64,000 nt of DNA from Pseudonocardiaceae bacterium (GCA_009379845.1 WHSZ01000012.1:45784-109783), one strand, 5' to 3'; counted from the first letter of the stretch, positions 1 through 8,719 are shown. Notes: generated by a model not told the origin, from the sequence alone. Program-made: numbers and translations.

Positions 1-978
1 GACCAGCACGGCTCGAACGACCCCGGCGGCGTGGACCTGTACGTCGGCGGTGTCGAGCACGCCGTGCTGCACCTGCTGTACTCCCGGTTCTGGCACAAGG
101 TGCTGCACGATCTGGGTCACCTGTCCTCCGAGGAGCCGTACCGCCGGCTGGTGAACCAGGGCTATATCCAGGCGTACGCGTTCACCGACTCCCGCGGCTT
201 CTACGTGCCGGCCGAGGAAGTGTCCGAAGTAGACGGCGAGTTCTACTACAACGGCGAGAAGGTCAGCCGCGAGTACGGCAAGATGGGCAAGAGCCTGAAG
301 AACGTCGTCACCCCGGACGAGATGTGCGAGACCTACGGGGCGGACACCTTCCGGTTCTACGAGATGGCGATGGGGCCGCTGGAAGTGTCTCGCCCGTGGG
401 CGACCAAGGACGTGATCGGCGCGTACCGGTTCCTGCAACGCCTGTGGCGCAACGTGATCGACGAGAACACCGGTGAGCTGCGGGTGGCCGACGTCGACCC
501 GACCGAGGAGGACCTGCGCGCGCTGCACAAGGCTATCGCTGCCGTGCGGGAGGAATTCGCGGAGCTGCGGTTCAACACCGCGGGCGCGAAGCTGATCGAG
601 CTGAACAACCACCTCACCAAGACCTACGCGGCTGCGGAGGCCACCCCGCGGGCACTGGCCGAGCCGCTGGTGCTGATGCTCGCACCGCTGTGCCCACACT
701 CTGCCGAGGAGCTGTGGAACCGGTTGGGGCACGACGAATCCCTGGTGCACGGACCGTTCCCGGAGGCCGACGAGCGGTACCTGGTCGAGGACACCATGGA
801 GTATCCGATCCAGGTCAACGGCAAGGTGCGCGCCAGGGTCACGGTGCCGACCTCGGCCGACGACGACGAGGTACGGGCCGCCGCACTCGGCGAGGAACGC
901 ATCGCCGCGCTGCTGAACGGCGGCGAGCCGCGCAAGGTGATCGTGGTCCCCGGCCGCCTGGTAAACGTGGTGCTCTAG
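1..978 (+). CDS. leuS: Leucyl-tRNA synthetase, C-terminal part (5' truncated by window)
   Basis: Class I aminoacyl-tRNA synthetase that charges tRNA-Leu in the cytoplasm. The reading frame is open from base 1 and ends with TAG at 976-978, so about 325 C-terminal residues are visible. It opens in the catalytic core ([17 protein letters not shown]). The KMSKS-type ATP loop is present as KMGKS, codons 280-294, the form usual in actinobacterial LeuRS. It is followed by the helical anticodon-binding domain ([24 protein letters not shown]) and the small C-terminal domain ([10 protein letters not shown]). M. tuberculosis leuS is Rv0041 and lies in the same general neighbourhood as ino1, ponA1 and dnaB. 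The stop codon lies inside a perfect palindrome shared with the convergent TetR gene. Identification is secure; only the 5' part is missing. Confidence 0.97.
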   Translation, partial: DQHGSNDPGGVDLYVGGVEHAVLHLLYSRFWHKVLHDLGHLSSEEPYRRLVNQGYIQAYAFTDSRGFYVPAEEVSEVDGEFYYNGEKVSREYGKMGKSLKNVVTPDEMCETYGADTFRFYEMAMGPLEVSRPWATKDVIGAYRFLQRLWRNVIDENTGELRVADVDPTEEDLRALHKAIAAVREEFAELRFNTAGAKLIELNNHLTKTYAAAEATPRALAEPLVLMLAPLCPHSAEELWNRLGHDESLVHGPFPEADERYLVEDTMEYPIQVNGKVRARVTVPTSADDDEVRAAALGEERIAALLNGGEPRKVIVVPGRLVNVVL

Positions 979-1025
979 GTCGTGAGTCTTTTGGGTGCTA
1001 TAGCACCCAAAAGACTCACGACCTA
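976..1025. terminator. Perfect 50-bp palindrome between convergent genes; bidirectional terminator/REP-like copy 1
   Basis: The arms 976-1000 and 1001-1025 are exact reverse complements (25 bp each), with GTGCTATAGCAC at the centre and a T4/A4 run in each arm. The leuS stop TAG (976-978) and the stop of the opposing TetR gene (1023-1025) both lie inside it. In either direction the RNA would form a very stable hairpin with no unpaired loop, so a bidirectional terminator is likely. Related copies occur near 7986-8114 and 23753-23805. Confidence 0.8.
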
Positions 1026-1757
1026 CAGGCCGATGTCGCGCATCAGGTCGCTGAGGGTGGCCTCGAACAGCGCTTCCGGTGCGGACATGGCGTACGGGAA
1101 GCGCCCGAACACCTCCAGTGCCACGTGCCCGTAGAGCCGCACCCAGAACTGCCAGATCCGGTACGCGGTGCCGATGCCGAGCGCGTCCACGGTCAGCTCG
1201 ACCCCGGAATCGGCGATGGTCACCAGCAGGCTGTCCCGGAACCCGGTGAGGTCCGCGCGTAGCTGCGCGGGCACGTCCTCGTCAGCCAGCGTGATGATGT
1301 CGTGCCTGGCGAGTACCTTTCCGGCCAGGGTAAGGAAGATCTGCCCGAACCCGTCGGCCGGCCAATCCTGTGGCCCGAGCGGGCCAACCGGATCCACGTC
1401 GTTGTCCAGCGACGCGAAGAACAGCACGAACTCCCGCGGATGCGAGAGCGACCAGCGGCGAAACGCCCGGCAGGCGGCGCGGACTTGCTCGACGGTGTCC
1501 GATTCGGGGACCGCGTGCAGGTCGGCCGCCATCTCGTCGGCGAGGTCGGTGCAGATGTCCAACCGGAGCTGCTCGATCAGCGCGGCACGGGACGAGTAGT
1601 AGCGGTACAGCGCCGGCGCCGTGATCCCGAGCCCGCGCGCGATGGCCCGCAGGGTCACCGCCTCGTGTCCCTGCTCGACCAGCAATTGCCTGGCGTGTTG
1701 CCGGATGTCCCGCTCGGTGTCCACCCGGCTGCGCGCACGTCGAGTGGGCTGACTCAT
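1023..1757 (-). CDS. TetR family transcriptional regulator (likely represses the adjacent MMPL gene)
   Basis: A 244-residue repressor-type protein. The N-terminal TetR helix-turn-helix is at about residues 35-54 (TLRAIARGLGITAPALYRYY). The C-terminal ligand-binding half has the SHPREFVLFFASL pattern of WHG-type TetR proteins. I chose ATG 1757 (MSQPTRRARS) because a GGAG lies at good spacing upstream; an upstream in-frame extension would run through the operator region. It is divergent from the MMPL transporter at 1880, and a perfect 18-bp palindrome (1799-1816) lies between the two starts. This is the usual layout for a TetR protein that controls itself and the neighbouring exporter. The inducing ligand cannot be read from sequence. 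Family call is sure; the target is inferred. Confidence 0.93.
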   Translation of the reverse strand: MSQPTRRARSRVDTERDIRQHARQLLVEQGHEAVTLRAIARGLGITAPALYRYYSSRAALIEQLRLDICTDLADEMAADLHAVPESDTVEQVRAACRAFRRWSLSHPREFVLFFASLDNDVDPVGPLGPQDWPADGFGQIFLTLAGKVLARHDIITLADEDVPAQLRADLTGFRDSLLVTIADSGVELTVDALGIGTAYRIWQFWVRLYGHVALEVFGRFPYAMSAPEALFEATLSDLMRDIGL

Positions 1758-1798
1758 AGGTTGCTCCGCCGCCTGTTCCGGTAACCTTGCTTGGTAAA

Positions 1799-1816
1799 CA
1801 GCGTTAACTAACGCTG
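1799..1816. promoter_or_regulatory. Palindromic operator, TetR/MMPL intergenic region
   Basis: CAGCGTTAACTAACGCTG is an 8-2-8 perfect inverted repeat lying 41 bases upstream of the TetR start and 63 bases upstream of the MMPL start. Half-sites of the TTA-AC-TAA type are known for TetR regulators of MmpL exporters in mycobacteria. It is the obvious candidate site for the TetR protein encoded next door; binding is inferred. Confidence 0.75.
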
Positions 1817-1879
1817 AGCTGGCATTGAAGCCTGACAGTAACGCAGCCGGCGCGCTTGCAGGGCGCGAGAGGAGCAACG

Positions 1880-4030
1880 GTGTTCGGTTCGTTGGGTGGT
1901 TTGGTCTACCGGCGGCGCTGGATCGTCGCGGTGGTGGTGCTGGCGGCGACGGTGCTCAGCGGGATCTGGGGACTCGGCGTGTTCGACCGGCTCGGCCAGG
2001 GCGGCTACCAGGATCCCGGCAGCGAATCCACACAGGCGAGCGACATCGTGCGGCAGAACTTCGGCCAGCAGCAGGCCGACGTGGTCGTGATGTACACCGC
2101 ACCGCACGGCAAGACGGTGGACGACCCGGCGATGGGCAGGGCGATCACCAGCTCGCTGCGCGATCTTCCGAGCGGCTCCGTCAGCGACGTCAAGTCCTAT
2201 TGGGACACCCCCACCCCGCAGCTGGCCGACCGGGAGAAGCGGCACGGCCTCGCCACGATCGCGTTGAGCGACAACGACGTCAGCGGCAAGCAGCAACAGT
2301 TCGAGCAACTCAGGGATCGCCTGAAGGCGGACGGCGTGCGCACCGATTTCGCCGGCACGGTGCCGACCTACGTCACGATGACCGAGAAGTCCAGCGCGGA
2401 CCTGGTGTTCGCGGAGACCGTCTCGCTGCCGATCGTGCTGGTGCTGCTGGTGCTCGTGTTCGGCAGCGTGGTGGCCGCGGCGCTGCCGGTGCTGGTCGGC
2501 GGGCTGTCCATCCTCGGTGCGCTCGGTGTGCTGCACCTGATCTCACTCGGCGTCGAGGTGAACACGTTCGCGGTGAACGTGGCCACGCTGCTCGGGCTTG
2601 GCCTCGCGATCGACTACGGGCTGTTCATCGTCGGCCGGTTCCGGGAAGAACTCGGGCGCGGGGCAAGCACCGCGGATGCGGTGCGCACCACGGTGTCCAC
2701 CGCGGGCCGCACCGTCGCGTTCTCCGCGAGCCTGCTGGTGATCGCGCTGGCGAGCTTGCTGGTGTTCCCGCTGGACTTCCTGCGCGGGCTGTCCTACGGC
2801 GGCATGTCGTCGGTCGCGATCGCGGCGATCGTCTCGGTGACGCTGCTGCCCGCTTTGCTCGGCGTGCTGGGGCCACGAGTGGACAAGCTGGCCGTCCGGA
2901 AGAAGCGGCCGGCGGCGGACGCACCGCTGCTGCGCCGGCTCGGCAACGTCGTGATGCGCCGCCCTGTGCGGTTCGCGGCGCCGATCCTGATCGGACTGGC
3001 GGTGCTCGCGGTGCCGGTGTCCGGCATCGAGTTCGGCCCCACCACGGAAAAGGCGCTGCCGGCGGACAACCCCACCCGGCAGACCACCGAGCTGGTCAGC
3101 GAACGGTTCCCGCAGGCGGGCAACAACGCGGCACAGATCGTGCTGCGCGGCCAGCACGGTACGGCCCCGAGCGAATCGGCGGTGGCCAGGTTCACCTCGG
3201 CAGCCGACCAGGTGTCCGGAGTGGACGGTGTGCGGCCGGTCGGAGCGCGCGGCGACGCGGTGCTGTTGCAGGCCACCCTTGCCGGCGATCCCGTTGGCAC
3301 GCAGGCGAAGGACGCGGTGCACTCGCTGCGGGAGCTACCCGATCCCGCCGGCTCGGAGGTGTTCGTCGGCGGGTTCACCGCGCAGTCCGAGGACAGCGTG
3401 CAAGCGATCTTCGACAAACTCCCGTTGATGGCCGCGATCCTCGCGGGGGCGACGCTGGTGCTGATGTTCCTGGCTTTTGGTTCGGTGCTGCTGCCGGTCA
3501 AGGCCGTGCTGATGAGCCTGCTCAGCCTCGGTGCGAGCTTCGGGGTGCTGGTGTGGATCTTTCAGTATGGGCACGGCGCCGAGGCGCTCGGTATCACCCC
3601 GCAACCGGTGGAGGCCGGCATGCTGGTGCTGGTCGGCGCGGTGGTGTTCGGGCTGTCCACGGACTACGAAACGTTCCTACTCTCCCGGATGGTTGAGGCC
3701 CGTGGCGCCGGCCAATCGACCCCGGACGCGGTGCGCACCGGACTCGCCCGAACCGGGACCATGATCAGCGCGGCCGCGTTGTTGCTGATCGTGGTGACCG
3801 GCGCGTTCGCGCTGTCCGAATTGAGCAACATGCGATTCATCGGCGTCGGGATGATCGTGGCGCTCGCGCTGGACGCGACGGTGGTGCGGATGATGCTGGT
3901 TCCGGCGGTGCTGCGGCTGCTCGGCAACGCGTCCTGGTGGGCGCCGGGGCCGTTGCGGCGGCTGCAGCGGCGTGCCGGGCTCGCCGAGATCGAGGAACCG
4001 GCGGAGCGTGAGCTGGAACGCGTTGGCTGA
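1880..4030 (+). CDS. MMPL/RND family transporter
   Basis: A 716-residue integral membrane exporter of the RND superfamily, expected to use the proton gradient to move lipids or hydrophobic drugs across the membrane. It shows the two-fold MMPL design. TM1 is at about residues 10-32, a first extracytoplasmic porter loop reaches about residue 170, then come five TMs, a second loop at about 380-515 and five more TMs. The paired Asp-Tyr motifs of the proton relay are both present: GLAIDYGLF near residue 245 and LSTDYETFLLSR near residue 594. GTG at 1880 is preferred because GAGGAG lies 6 bases upstream; a TTG start at 1856 lacks a ribosome site. The divergent TetR gene probably controls it. The substrate is unknown. 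Confidence 0.95.
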   Translation: MFGSLGGLVYRRRWIVAVVVLAATVLSGIWGLGVFDRLGQGGYQDPGSESTQASDIVRQNFGQQQADVVVMYTAPHGKTVDDPAMGRAITSSLRDLPSGSVSDVKSYWDTPTPQLADREKRHGLATIALSDNDVSGKQQQFEQLRDRLKADGVRTDFAGTVPTYVTMTEKSSADLVFAETVSLPIVLVLLVLVFGSVVAAALPVLVGGLSILGALGVLHLISLGVEVNTFAVNVATLLGLGLAIDYGLFIVGRFREELGRGASTADAVRTTVSTAGRTVAFSASLLVIALASLLVFPLDFLRGLSYGGMSSVAIAAIVSVTLLPALLGVLGPRVDKLAVRKKRPAADAPLLRRLGNVVMRRPVRFAAPILIGLAVLAVPVSGIEFGPTTEKALPADNPTRQTTELVSERFPQAGNNAAQIVLRGQHGTAPSESAVARFTSAADQVSGVDGVRPVGARGDAVLLQATLAGDPVGTQAKDAVHSLRELPDPAGSEVFVGGFTAQSEDSVQAIFDKLPLMAAILAGATLVLMFLAFGSVLLPVKAVLMSLLSLGASFGVLVWIFQYGHGAEALGITPQPVEAGMLVLVGAVVFGLSTDYETFLLSRMVEARGAGQSTPDAVRTGLARTGTMISAAALLLIVVTGAFALSELSNMRFIGVGMIVALALDATVVRMMLVPAVLRLLGNASWWAPGPLRRLQRRAGLAEIEEPAERELERVG

Positions 4031-4138
4031 GGCTGGCCGGCATCCCCTACGCGGTGATTTTCCGGTGAATCCCTGCGCATTGGGTCGCCACCGTGCCACA
4101 CTCCGCAACTACCAGGCAGGCAGCACGGTGGGGGCGGT

Positions 4139-4663
4139 ATGTCGGAACCGATCGATCCGGACGCATGGCAGCGCGGCTACGAAACCAAGCTTGCCGGTAT
4201 CGAGCAGCGCAACGAGCGGATGACCGAGGAACTCCAGCAGGTCCGGGTCACCGAACGCAGCACGGACGGCCAGGTCAGTGTCACGGTCAACAACCACGGC
4301 GCGCTCGTCGATCTCCAGCTGGGTGAGGCACTCCGGCAGCGGGACGGCAGTGCGGTGGCCGGCGAAGTCGTGCGGTTGGCCTCCGTCGCACAGGGCAAGG
4401 TGGCGGACGCCGTGCGGCGCGCCATGCAGCCGTACATCGGTGGCACCGAAGCGATGAACTACCTGGTGGACCGGATGCGTGCCGCGCAGCCGCCCGAAGA
4501 GCCGCAGGGCTACACCCCGGGTGGCGGCGGATATTCGGACGCGGACTCGTTCCTGCGCTCGAACAACGCGGACGGCGATCCGGAGTCACCGCAACCGCCT
4601 CCGCGCCCACCCCGTCCAAGCCATGACGACGACGACTTCGGTGGTGGATCCATCTTGCGCTGA
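4139..4663 (+). CDS. YbaB/EbfC-family protein of a T7SS-linked cluster
   Basis: A 174-residue soluble protein. The N-terminal coiled-coil segment (residues about 10-45, YETKLAGIEQRNERMTEELQQ) and the beta strands VSVTVNNHGALVDLQLGEA match the YbaB/EbfC nucleoid-associated fold. The C-terminal third is Pro/Asp rich and low complexity (SPQPPPRPPRPSHDDDD). Proteins of this type regularly precede WXG100/EspC-like genes in Pseudonocardiales, and here one follows 30 bases downstream. Binding of DNA is known for the family; a chaperone or regulatory role for secretion substrates is only a guess. ATG 4139 has a G-rich site just upstream. Confidence 0.82.
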   Translation: MSEPIDPDAWQRGYETKLAGIEQRNERMTEELQQVRVTERSTDGQVSVTVNNHGALVDLQLGEALRQRDGSAVAGEVVRLASVAQGKVADAVRRAMQPYIGGTEAMNYLVDRMRAAQPPEEPQGYTPGGGGYSDADSFLRSNNADGDPESPQPPPRPPRPSHDDDDFGGGSILR

Positions 4664-4693
4664 CCCGTCGGCGCCGCGAGGAGGGGAACAACA

Positions 4694-5014
4694 ATGCCGG
4701 ATGGAGTACCGAGGGACGGCTTCCACGTCTTCAGCGACGAGATGCGCTCGCACTCGGTGAAGGTCAGAGACGTGGGCGGGCGGCTGGGCACCGCGCAGTC
4801 CGCTGCCGGGAAGACAACGCTGAACAACGAGGCGTTCGGTGTGATCGGGCAGTTCCTGGTGCCTGCGGTGCTCGCCGTCGAGACGGCGGCCACTGCGGCG
4901 ATCGCCGCGGCGAAAGGCTCCACAGAGCTGGTTTCCGATGCCGTCACGGATGCGGCCGATGCGTACGACGAGGCGGAAGTGGCCAACACCAATCCCTTCA
5001 CCGGGGACATCTGA
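4694..5014 (+). CDS. EspC-like small ESX substrate/partner (T7SS)
   Basis: A 106-residue helical protein without signal peptide. The pattern MPDGFHVFSDEMRSHSVKVRDVGGRL fits the EspC-like family of ESX-secreted proteins (Pfam T7SS_ESX_EspC): a helix-turn-helix hairpin that pairs with a larger WXG/PPE-like partner. It has GAGGAGGGG at good spacing before ATG 4694. Its TGA shares one base with the ATG of the next gene, so the two are translationally coupled and probably form a secreted heterodimer. No ESX core component (EccB/C/D, MycP) is in the window, so it is an orphan substrate module. Family call from sequence pattern, partner inferred from coupling. Confidence 0.8.
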   Translation: MPDGVPRDGFHVFSDEMRSHSVKVRDVGGRLGTAQSAAGKTTLNNEAFGVIGQFLVPAVLAVETAATAAIAAAKGSTELVSDAVTDAADAYDEAEVANTNPFTGDI

Positions 5015-6039
5015 TGGACGGCAATCCCCTGATCGCGCGGGAACAGGCGCCGGGTGCGACCACGGGCGCCGGCGTGGTGGACGGCGTGGCGAGCACGGTC
5101 GATTCGATCGGAAGCGGCGAATGGGCTGGCGGGTTGCTCGGTGGCGCCGGCACCGCCGTGGGGATGGTCGGGGTGGCAAGCGATCCACTCGGCAGCCTGG
5201 CAACCGCCGGGGTGGGCTGGTTGATCGAGCACGTCGAATTCCTCAAGGACGGCTTGGACGCAGTGGCAGGCGACCAGGAAGCCATCGCGGCGATGAGTAC
5301 GACCTGGGGGAACATCAGCGACGAGGTGAAGGCTTCCGCGGAGGATCTGATGAAGGCCGTTGAGGCCGATACCGCCAGCTTCGTTGGTCCCGCCGCCGAG
5401 GCGTACCGGCCGTTCGCCAGCACCCAGGCGACGTGCATCGGGGGCGTGTCAACCGCTTGCGACGGTGCCGCGCGGATGGTGAGCATGTGCGGCACCGTGC
5501 TCGGTGTGGTCCGGCAGATCATCATCGACCTGATCGGCCAGGCGGTAGCCGAATTGATCGAAGCGGCCGCGGAATGGGCGGCGGCGCTGGGGCTGACCGC
5601 CGGGCTGGCCACCCCGGGCATGATCGGGGATCTGGTCCGACGCGCCCTCAAGTGGGCGAGGAAGATTTCGGACTGGACCCGGAAGCTCACCAGCGTGTTC
5701 AAGAACGCCTGGAACAAGATGGACGAGCTGGGCAACGGTGTGAAGAAGGTCAAGGACGCGCTGGAGAAGGTCACCAGCCCGTTCGGGACGGACGGAAAGA
5801 TCATCCGGCGCCCTGGACACGCGCTGAACACCGACCCGATGGGTGGCTGGGAGATCAAGTTCAAGCCCGATGTGCTGGCCGGAAACGCGGCTGTCAACCA
5901 CGCGCAGCGGGACTTGGCTGAGGGCATCGACGTAAGAACAGCCGAACTCACCGGCTCGGAGGACGCGGCAGGCGCGGAAGGCACAGAAGGCGCGGCAGGT
6001 ACAGAAGGCGCGGCAGGCACAGCCGGCCATGGCGGTTGA
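5014..6039 (+). CDS. WXG100-like large T7SS substrate, no recognisable toxin domain
   Basis: A 341-residue protein whose N-terminal ~200 residues are helical. Gly-rich hydrophobic segments come first (GGLLGGAGTAVGMVGVASDP), then a WXG-type turn (TTWGNISDEVK) near residue 95, and an amphipathic stretch (VRQIIIDLIGQAVAELIEAA) typical of actinobacterial polymorphic-toxin N-terminal regions. The C-terminal ~100 residues are basic and then end in a low-complexity Ala/Gly/Thr/Glu tail (EGAAGTEGAAGTAGHGG). No nuclease or NAD-glycohydrolase motif is visible, so either the toxin domain was lost or the protein is a structural substrate. Translation is coupled to the EspC-like gene by a TGATG overlap. 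No immunity gene is evident in the 277 bases downstream. Confidence 0.72.
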   Translation: MDGNPLIAREQAPGATTGAGVVDGVASTVDSIGSGEWAGGLLGGAGTAVGMVGVASDPLGSLATAGVGWLIEHVEFLKDGLDAVAGDQEAIAAMSTTWGNISDEVKASAEDLMKAVEADTASFVGPAAEAYRPFASTQATCIGGVSTACDGAARMVSMCGTVLGVVRQIIIDLIGQAVAELIEAAAEWAAALGLTAGLATPGMIGDLVRRALKWARKISDWTRKLTSVFKNAWNKMDELGNGVKKVKDALEKVTSPFGTDGKIIRRPGHALNTDPMGGWEIKFKPDVLAGNAAVNHAQRDLAEGIDVRTAELTGSEDAAGAEGTEGAAGTEGAAGTAGHGG

Positions 6040-6316
6040 TGGGCGTTGCCGACGCCGATCGCTCGGGGGGCTGGGCGACCGACGCCAGCAACGCTGGTCC
6101 GGCCGTTTGCCCCGGCCGGACGACATGACCGCGGTGCGGCCACCCTCGATGGCGCCGCGGCCCAAGCTTCCTCTGCCACGCGGTGGACGCGGCGGACCCC
6201 GGACACGTTGCGTTGACCGCCCCGCTCGAAGTCGACGACCATTGTGACACCGGGTGCCGTCGGCACGCATGTGCTCGTGCGAAAAACGCCCGCCGCCGGC
6301 ATGAAAGAGTGGGCGG

Positions 6317-7183
6317 GTGGGTAGCCAGGTAGTCGTCGTCGGTTCCGCGAACGCGGATCTCGTGGTAGCGGTGCAGCGCAGGCCGGGTGCGGGGGAAACC
6401 GTGCTCGGCGCGGACACGGTAATTTCCCCTGGCGGCAAGGGCGCGAACACCGCGGTCGCGGCCGGTAAGCTCGGCGCACGGGTGGCGCTGTTCGGCGCGG
6501 TCGGTTCGGATTCCTACGGTCGGCTGCTGCTGGACTCGCTCCGCGACGCGAACGTGGATACCGCACTGGTCCGGGTCGTCGAACGGCCCACCGGAATCGC
6601 CTACATCACGGTTACCCCGGACGGCGAGAACTCGATCATCGTCTCGCCGGGCGCGAACGCGGCGGTGCACCCCATCGAGCCGGGCGCGCTGGACGAGGCC
6701 GCGGTGCTGGTCGCCTCGCTGGAGGTCCCGCTGCCGGTGGTTGAGCACGCCGTCCGGAGCGCGGCCGAGCTCGGGGTCCGGCCGATGCTGAACCTGTCCC
6801 CGGTGGCCGAGCTGTCCCCTGCCACGCTGGCCGTGCTCGACCCGCTGGTGGTGAACGAGCACGAGGCCAGTTGGCTACGCAGTGGCGGCGTGGCCGATCC
6901 GCACCGGCTGCTCGAGCTCGGCCCCCGCTCGGTGGTGATCACGCTCGGTTCGCGCGGCGCGCTGGTCGCGGACGCGAGCGGCACGGTCCAGGTGGACGCG
7001 CCGTCCGTACGACCGGTGGACACCACGGGTGCCGGCGACGCGTTCGCCGGGGCACTGGCATCCGGATTGGCTTCCGGCGCGTCCCTCGCGGACGCCGCGC
7101 GCCAGGCCACCCGGGTCGCGGCGATCGCGGTCACCCGTCATGGCGCGCAACCATCGTATCCGGTGGCCGCCGAGGTGAGCTGA
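6317..7183 (+). CDS. rbsK: Ribokinase (PfkB family)
   Basis: ATP-dependent phosphorylation of ribose to ribose-5-phosphate in the cytosol, feeding the pentose phosphate pool. The 288 residues show the PfkB signature set. SANADLVV is at the N-terminus. The sugar-binding GGKGAN is at residues 39-44. The N-terminal lid residues follow. The C-terminal anion-hole/catalytic motif DTTGAGDAF is at about 235-243, with Asp241 as base. GTG 6317 is used. There is no rbs transporter or LacI gene nearby, so it is a stand-alone gene; related PfkB kinases (for example for other sugars or nucleosides) cannot be fully excluded, but the NSANAD/GGKGAN/VTRHGAQPS pattern favours ribokinase. Confidence 0.88.
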   Translation: MGSQVVVVGSANADLVVAVQRRPGAGETVLGADTVISPGGKGANTAVAAGKLGARVALFGAVGSDSYGRLLLDSLRDANVDTALVRVVERPTGIAYITVTPDGENSIIVSPGANAAVHPIEPGALDEAAVLVASLEVPLPVVEHAVRSAAELGVRPMLNLSPVAELSPATLAVLDPLVVNEHEASWLRSGGVADPHRLLELGPRSVVITLGSRGALVADASGTVQVDAPSVRPVDTTGAGDAFAGALASGLASGASLADAARQATRVAAIAVTRHGAQPSYPVAAEVS

Positions 7184-7249
7184 GCTGCGCGTACGAATGT
7201 GCCGCTCGCTCGCGGAAATAGTTGGTGGGTACGGCCCGTTGATCCCGAC

Positions 7250-8020
7250 ATGGGCGTGCTGGCGCGAGTTCGTGCGGCGATCACCGGTCGCGCGTCCGAC
7301 CAGCACGCCATCGTCACGTTGGACGATGCGCTCGCCGCGCTCGGCCACGACGGGTTCATGGGGCGCACGCACCGGCAGGTTCCGGTCGGCAACGTGGTGG
7401 GCACCGCGGCCCGCTCGACGGACTTCGATCGGGATTTCCGCCCGCTGAACGGCGCGCTGGCGGAACGCTGGCGCCGGCTCGCGCAGGTCATGGAGTCCGG
7501 TGCCGACCTGCCGCCCGTGGAGTTGATCCAACTCGGTGAGATGTACTTCGTGCGGGACGGCCACCACCGGGTTTCCGTGGCGCGTGCCCTCGGCAGGCCG
7601 ACGATCGCCGCGGACGTGCGGCGGATCTGCACGATCGCGTTCGCCGAGGCGTGCCTGCGGCTCGCGCACCTGCCGAGCAAAGCCGCGGAACGCGTGTTCC
7701 TGCAACGGATCCCGCTGCCCGACGAGGTACGCACGAGGCTGTGGCTCGAGCGGAAGGTGGATTGGGCTCGGCTCGGTGACGCCGCGGAGTCCTGGGCGTT
7801 CCGGCAGCTCAATGAGGGACGCCGGTTCGCGGACCGCACGCAGCTCGCGAGCGCCTGGTGGGAGGAGGAAGTCACCCCGATACTCGAGCTGCTGCGCCCG
7901 ATCAGCCCGGAAACCCGCGACGTTCAGCTCTACTCCGCCGCGCTGATGATCCGCGATCGGCTCGGAGCGACCGAGTGGCCGCCCGAGCTCGTGAGTCTTT
8001 TTAGGTGCTATAACCCCTGA
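7250..8020 (+). CDS. ParB/sulfiredoxin-fold domain protein of unknown role
   Basis: A 256-residue soluble protein. The segment ELIQLGEMYFVRDGHHRVSVAR (residues about 90-111) is the ParB/Srx-like core with the GHHR motif that binds nucleotide in that superfamily. The rest is helical and not recognised. It is not a plasmid-type ParB: the DNA-binding HTH and a ParA partner are missing. ATG 7250 (MGVLARVRAA) is preferred to a GTG start at 7199. The last residues (VSLFRCYNP) and the stop TGA 8018-8020 are encoded by the left arm of the repeat palindrome copy 2, so the natural C-terminus appears to have been extended or replaced by the repeat. Function unknown. Confidence 0.75.
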   Translation: MGVLARVRAAITGRASDQHAIVTLDDALAALGHDGFMGRTHRQVPVGNVVGTAARSTDFDRDFRPLNGALAERWRRLAQVMESGADLPPVELIQLGEMYFVRDGHHRVSVARALGRPTIAADVRRICTIAFAEACLRLAHLPSKAAERVFLQRIPLPDEVRTRLWLERKVDWARLGDAAESWAFRQLNEGRRFADRTQLASAWWEEEVTPILELLRPISPETRDVQLYSAALMIRDRLGATEWPPELVSLFRCYNP

Positions 8021-8114
8021 ACTGTGTTTAATGGCACCAAGCATGACCCGATGACGAGCAGGGCTCGCTGTTTAATGGCTCGCCCCTGACGAGCAGGGCT
8101 CGCTGACTCACGAG
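7986..8114. repeat. Palindrome copy 2, split by a ~90-bp insert with an internal duplication
   Basis: The left arm GCTCGTGAGTCTTTTTAG starts at 7987 and the matching right arm GACTCACGAGC is at 8104-8114, but between them lie about 90 bases not found in copies 1 and 3. The insert holds two related units beginning TGTTTAATGGC and ending GACGAGCAGGGCTCGC (about 8025-8068 and 8069-8103). The stops of the ParB-like gene (8018-8020) and of the convergent DUF1707 gene (8108-8110) fall in or next to the arms, as in copy 1. Confidence 0.75.
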
Positions 8115-8719
8115 CCTAGCCAGCTCATTCGCCGGTGCCGGATGGTCAGTGAGCCACCGTGCAGGCGTCCGGTGAGCACGATGTGCGGGTTGCCCGGCTT
8201 GCCGTTCGAGCTGGTCTTGTCCTTCACCGAACCCCACTTGACCTCGCTGATCGAATCGGTGGACACGGACGCCGTCTCCGGAATGATGATTTCCACCGAT
8301 CCCCACTTGGAGCCCAGTTCCACCTGCACAACGGGGTGGGCGAACCGCGCCCCGGTGAAGTCGAGTTTGGTGTTGCCGTACTTGTTGCGCACCACGATTT
8401 CACGGGGCACCGCCCAGCGACCGCTCCGGACGATCGTGGAGTACTTGCCGTTCAGCACCACCCGGTCCTCGGCGCCGCCCGGCACCACCGCCGGCATCCG
8501 GTACGTCGACGGTGCGGCGTCCCGATGCACCATGCCCGGCAGGTCGACCAGCACCGCGTTCAGCTCCCCGCGGGTGGACGCGGCCAGTGCGGTGTCCGTG
8601 CGGCTGGTGAACTCGTCAAGGTCGAGCAGCCCGCGGCCGATCGCCTTCTGCAGCAGGTCGACGACGTGTTCACGTTCGGCGTCGGACACCCGGAAGTTCC
8701 GTGCGGTCACCTCGGTCAT
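8108..8719 (-). CDS. DUF1707 SHOCT-like domain protein
   Basis: A 203-residue cytoplasmic or membrane-peripheral protein. The N-terminal ~55 residues (FRVSDAEREHVVDLLQKAIGRGLLDLDEFTSR) are the DUF1707 helical module common in actinobacteria. The C-terminal part is a beta-rich repeat region (KYGNTKLDFTGARFAHPVVQVELGSKWGSVEIIIP) like the LiaF/cell-wall-stress response fold. No membrane segment or catalytic motif. It ends inside palindrome copy 2. Start ATG 8719 follows a GAAGG. The role is unknown; similar domains accompany envelope-stress genes. Confidence 0.82.
   Translation of the reverse strand: MTEVTARNFRVSDAEREHVVDLLQKAIGRGLLDLDEFTSRTDTALAASTRGELNAVLVDLPGMVHRDAAPSTYRMPAVVPGGAEDRVVLNGKYSTIVRSGRWAVPREIVVRNKYGNTKLDFTGARFAHPVVQVELGSKWGSVEIIIPETASVSTDSISEVKWGSVKDKTSSNGKPGNPHIVLTGRLHGGSLTIRHRRMSWLGS

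Noticed and set aside
280..294. KMGKS instead of KMSKS in LeuRS as a possible defect
   Set aside because: This is the usual form in actinobacterial LeuRS, as I recall; not an anomaly.
6040..6316. Immunity gene downstream of the WXG-like protein
   Set aside because: No frame with a ribosome site and coding-like composition in either strand.
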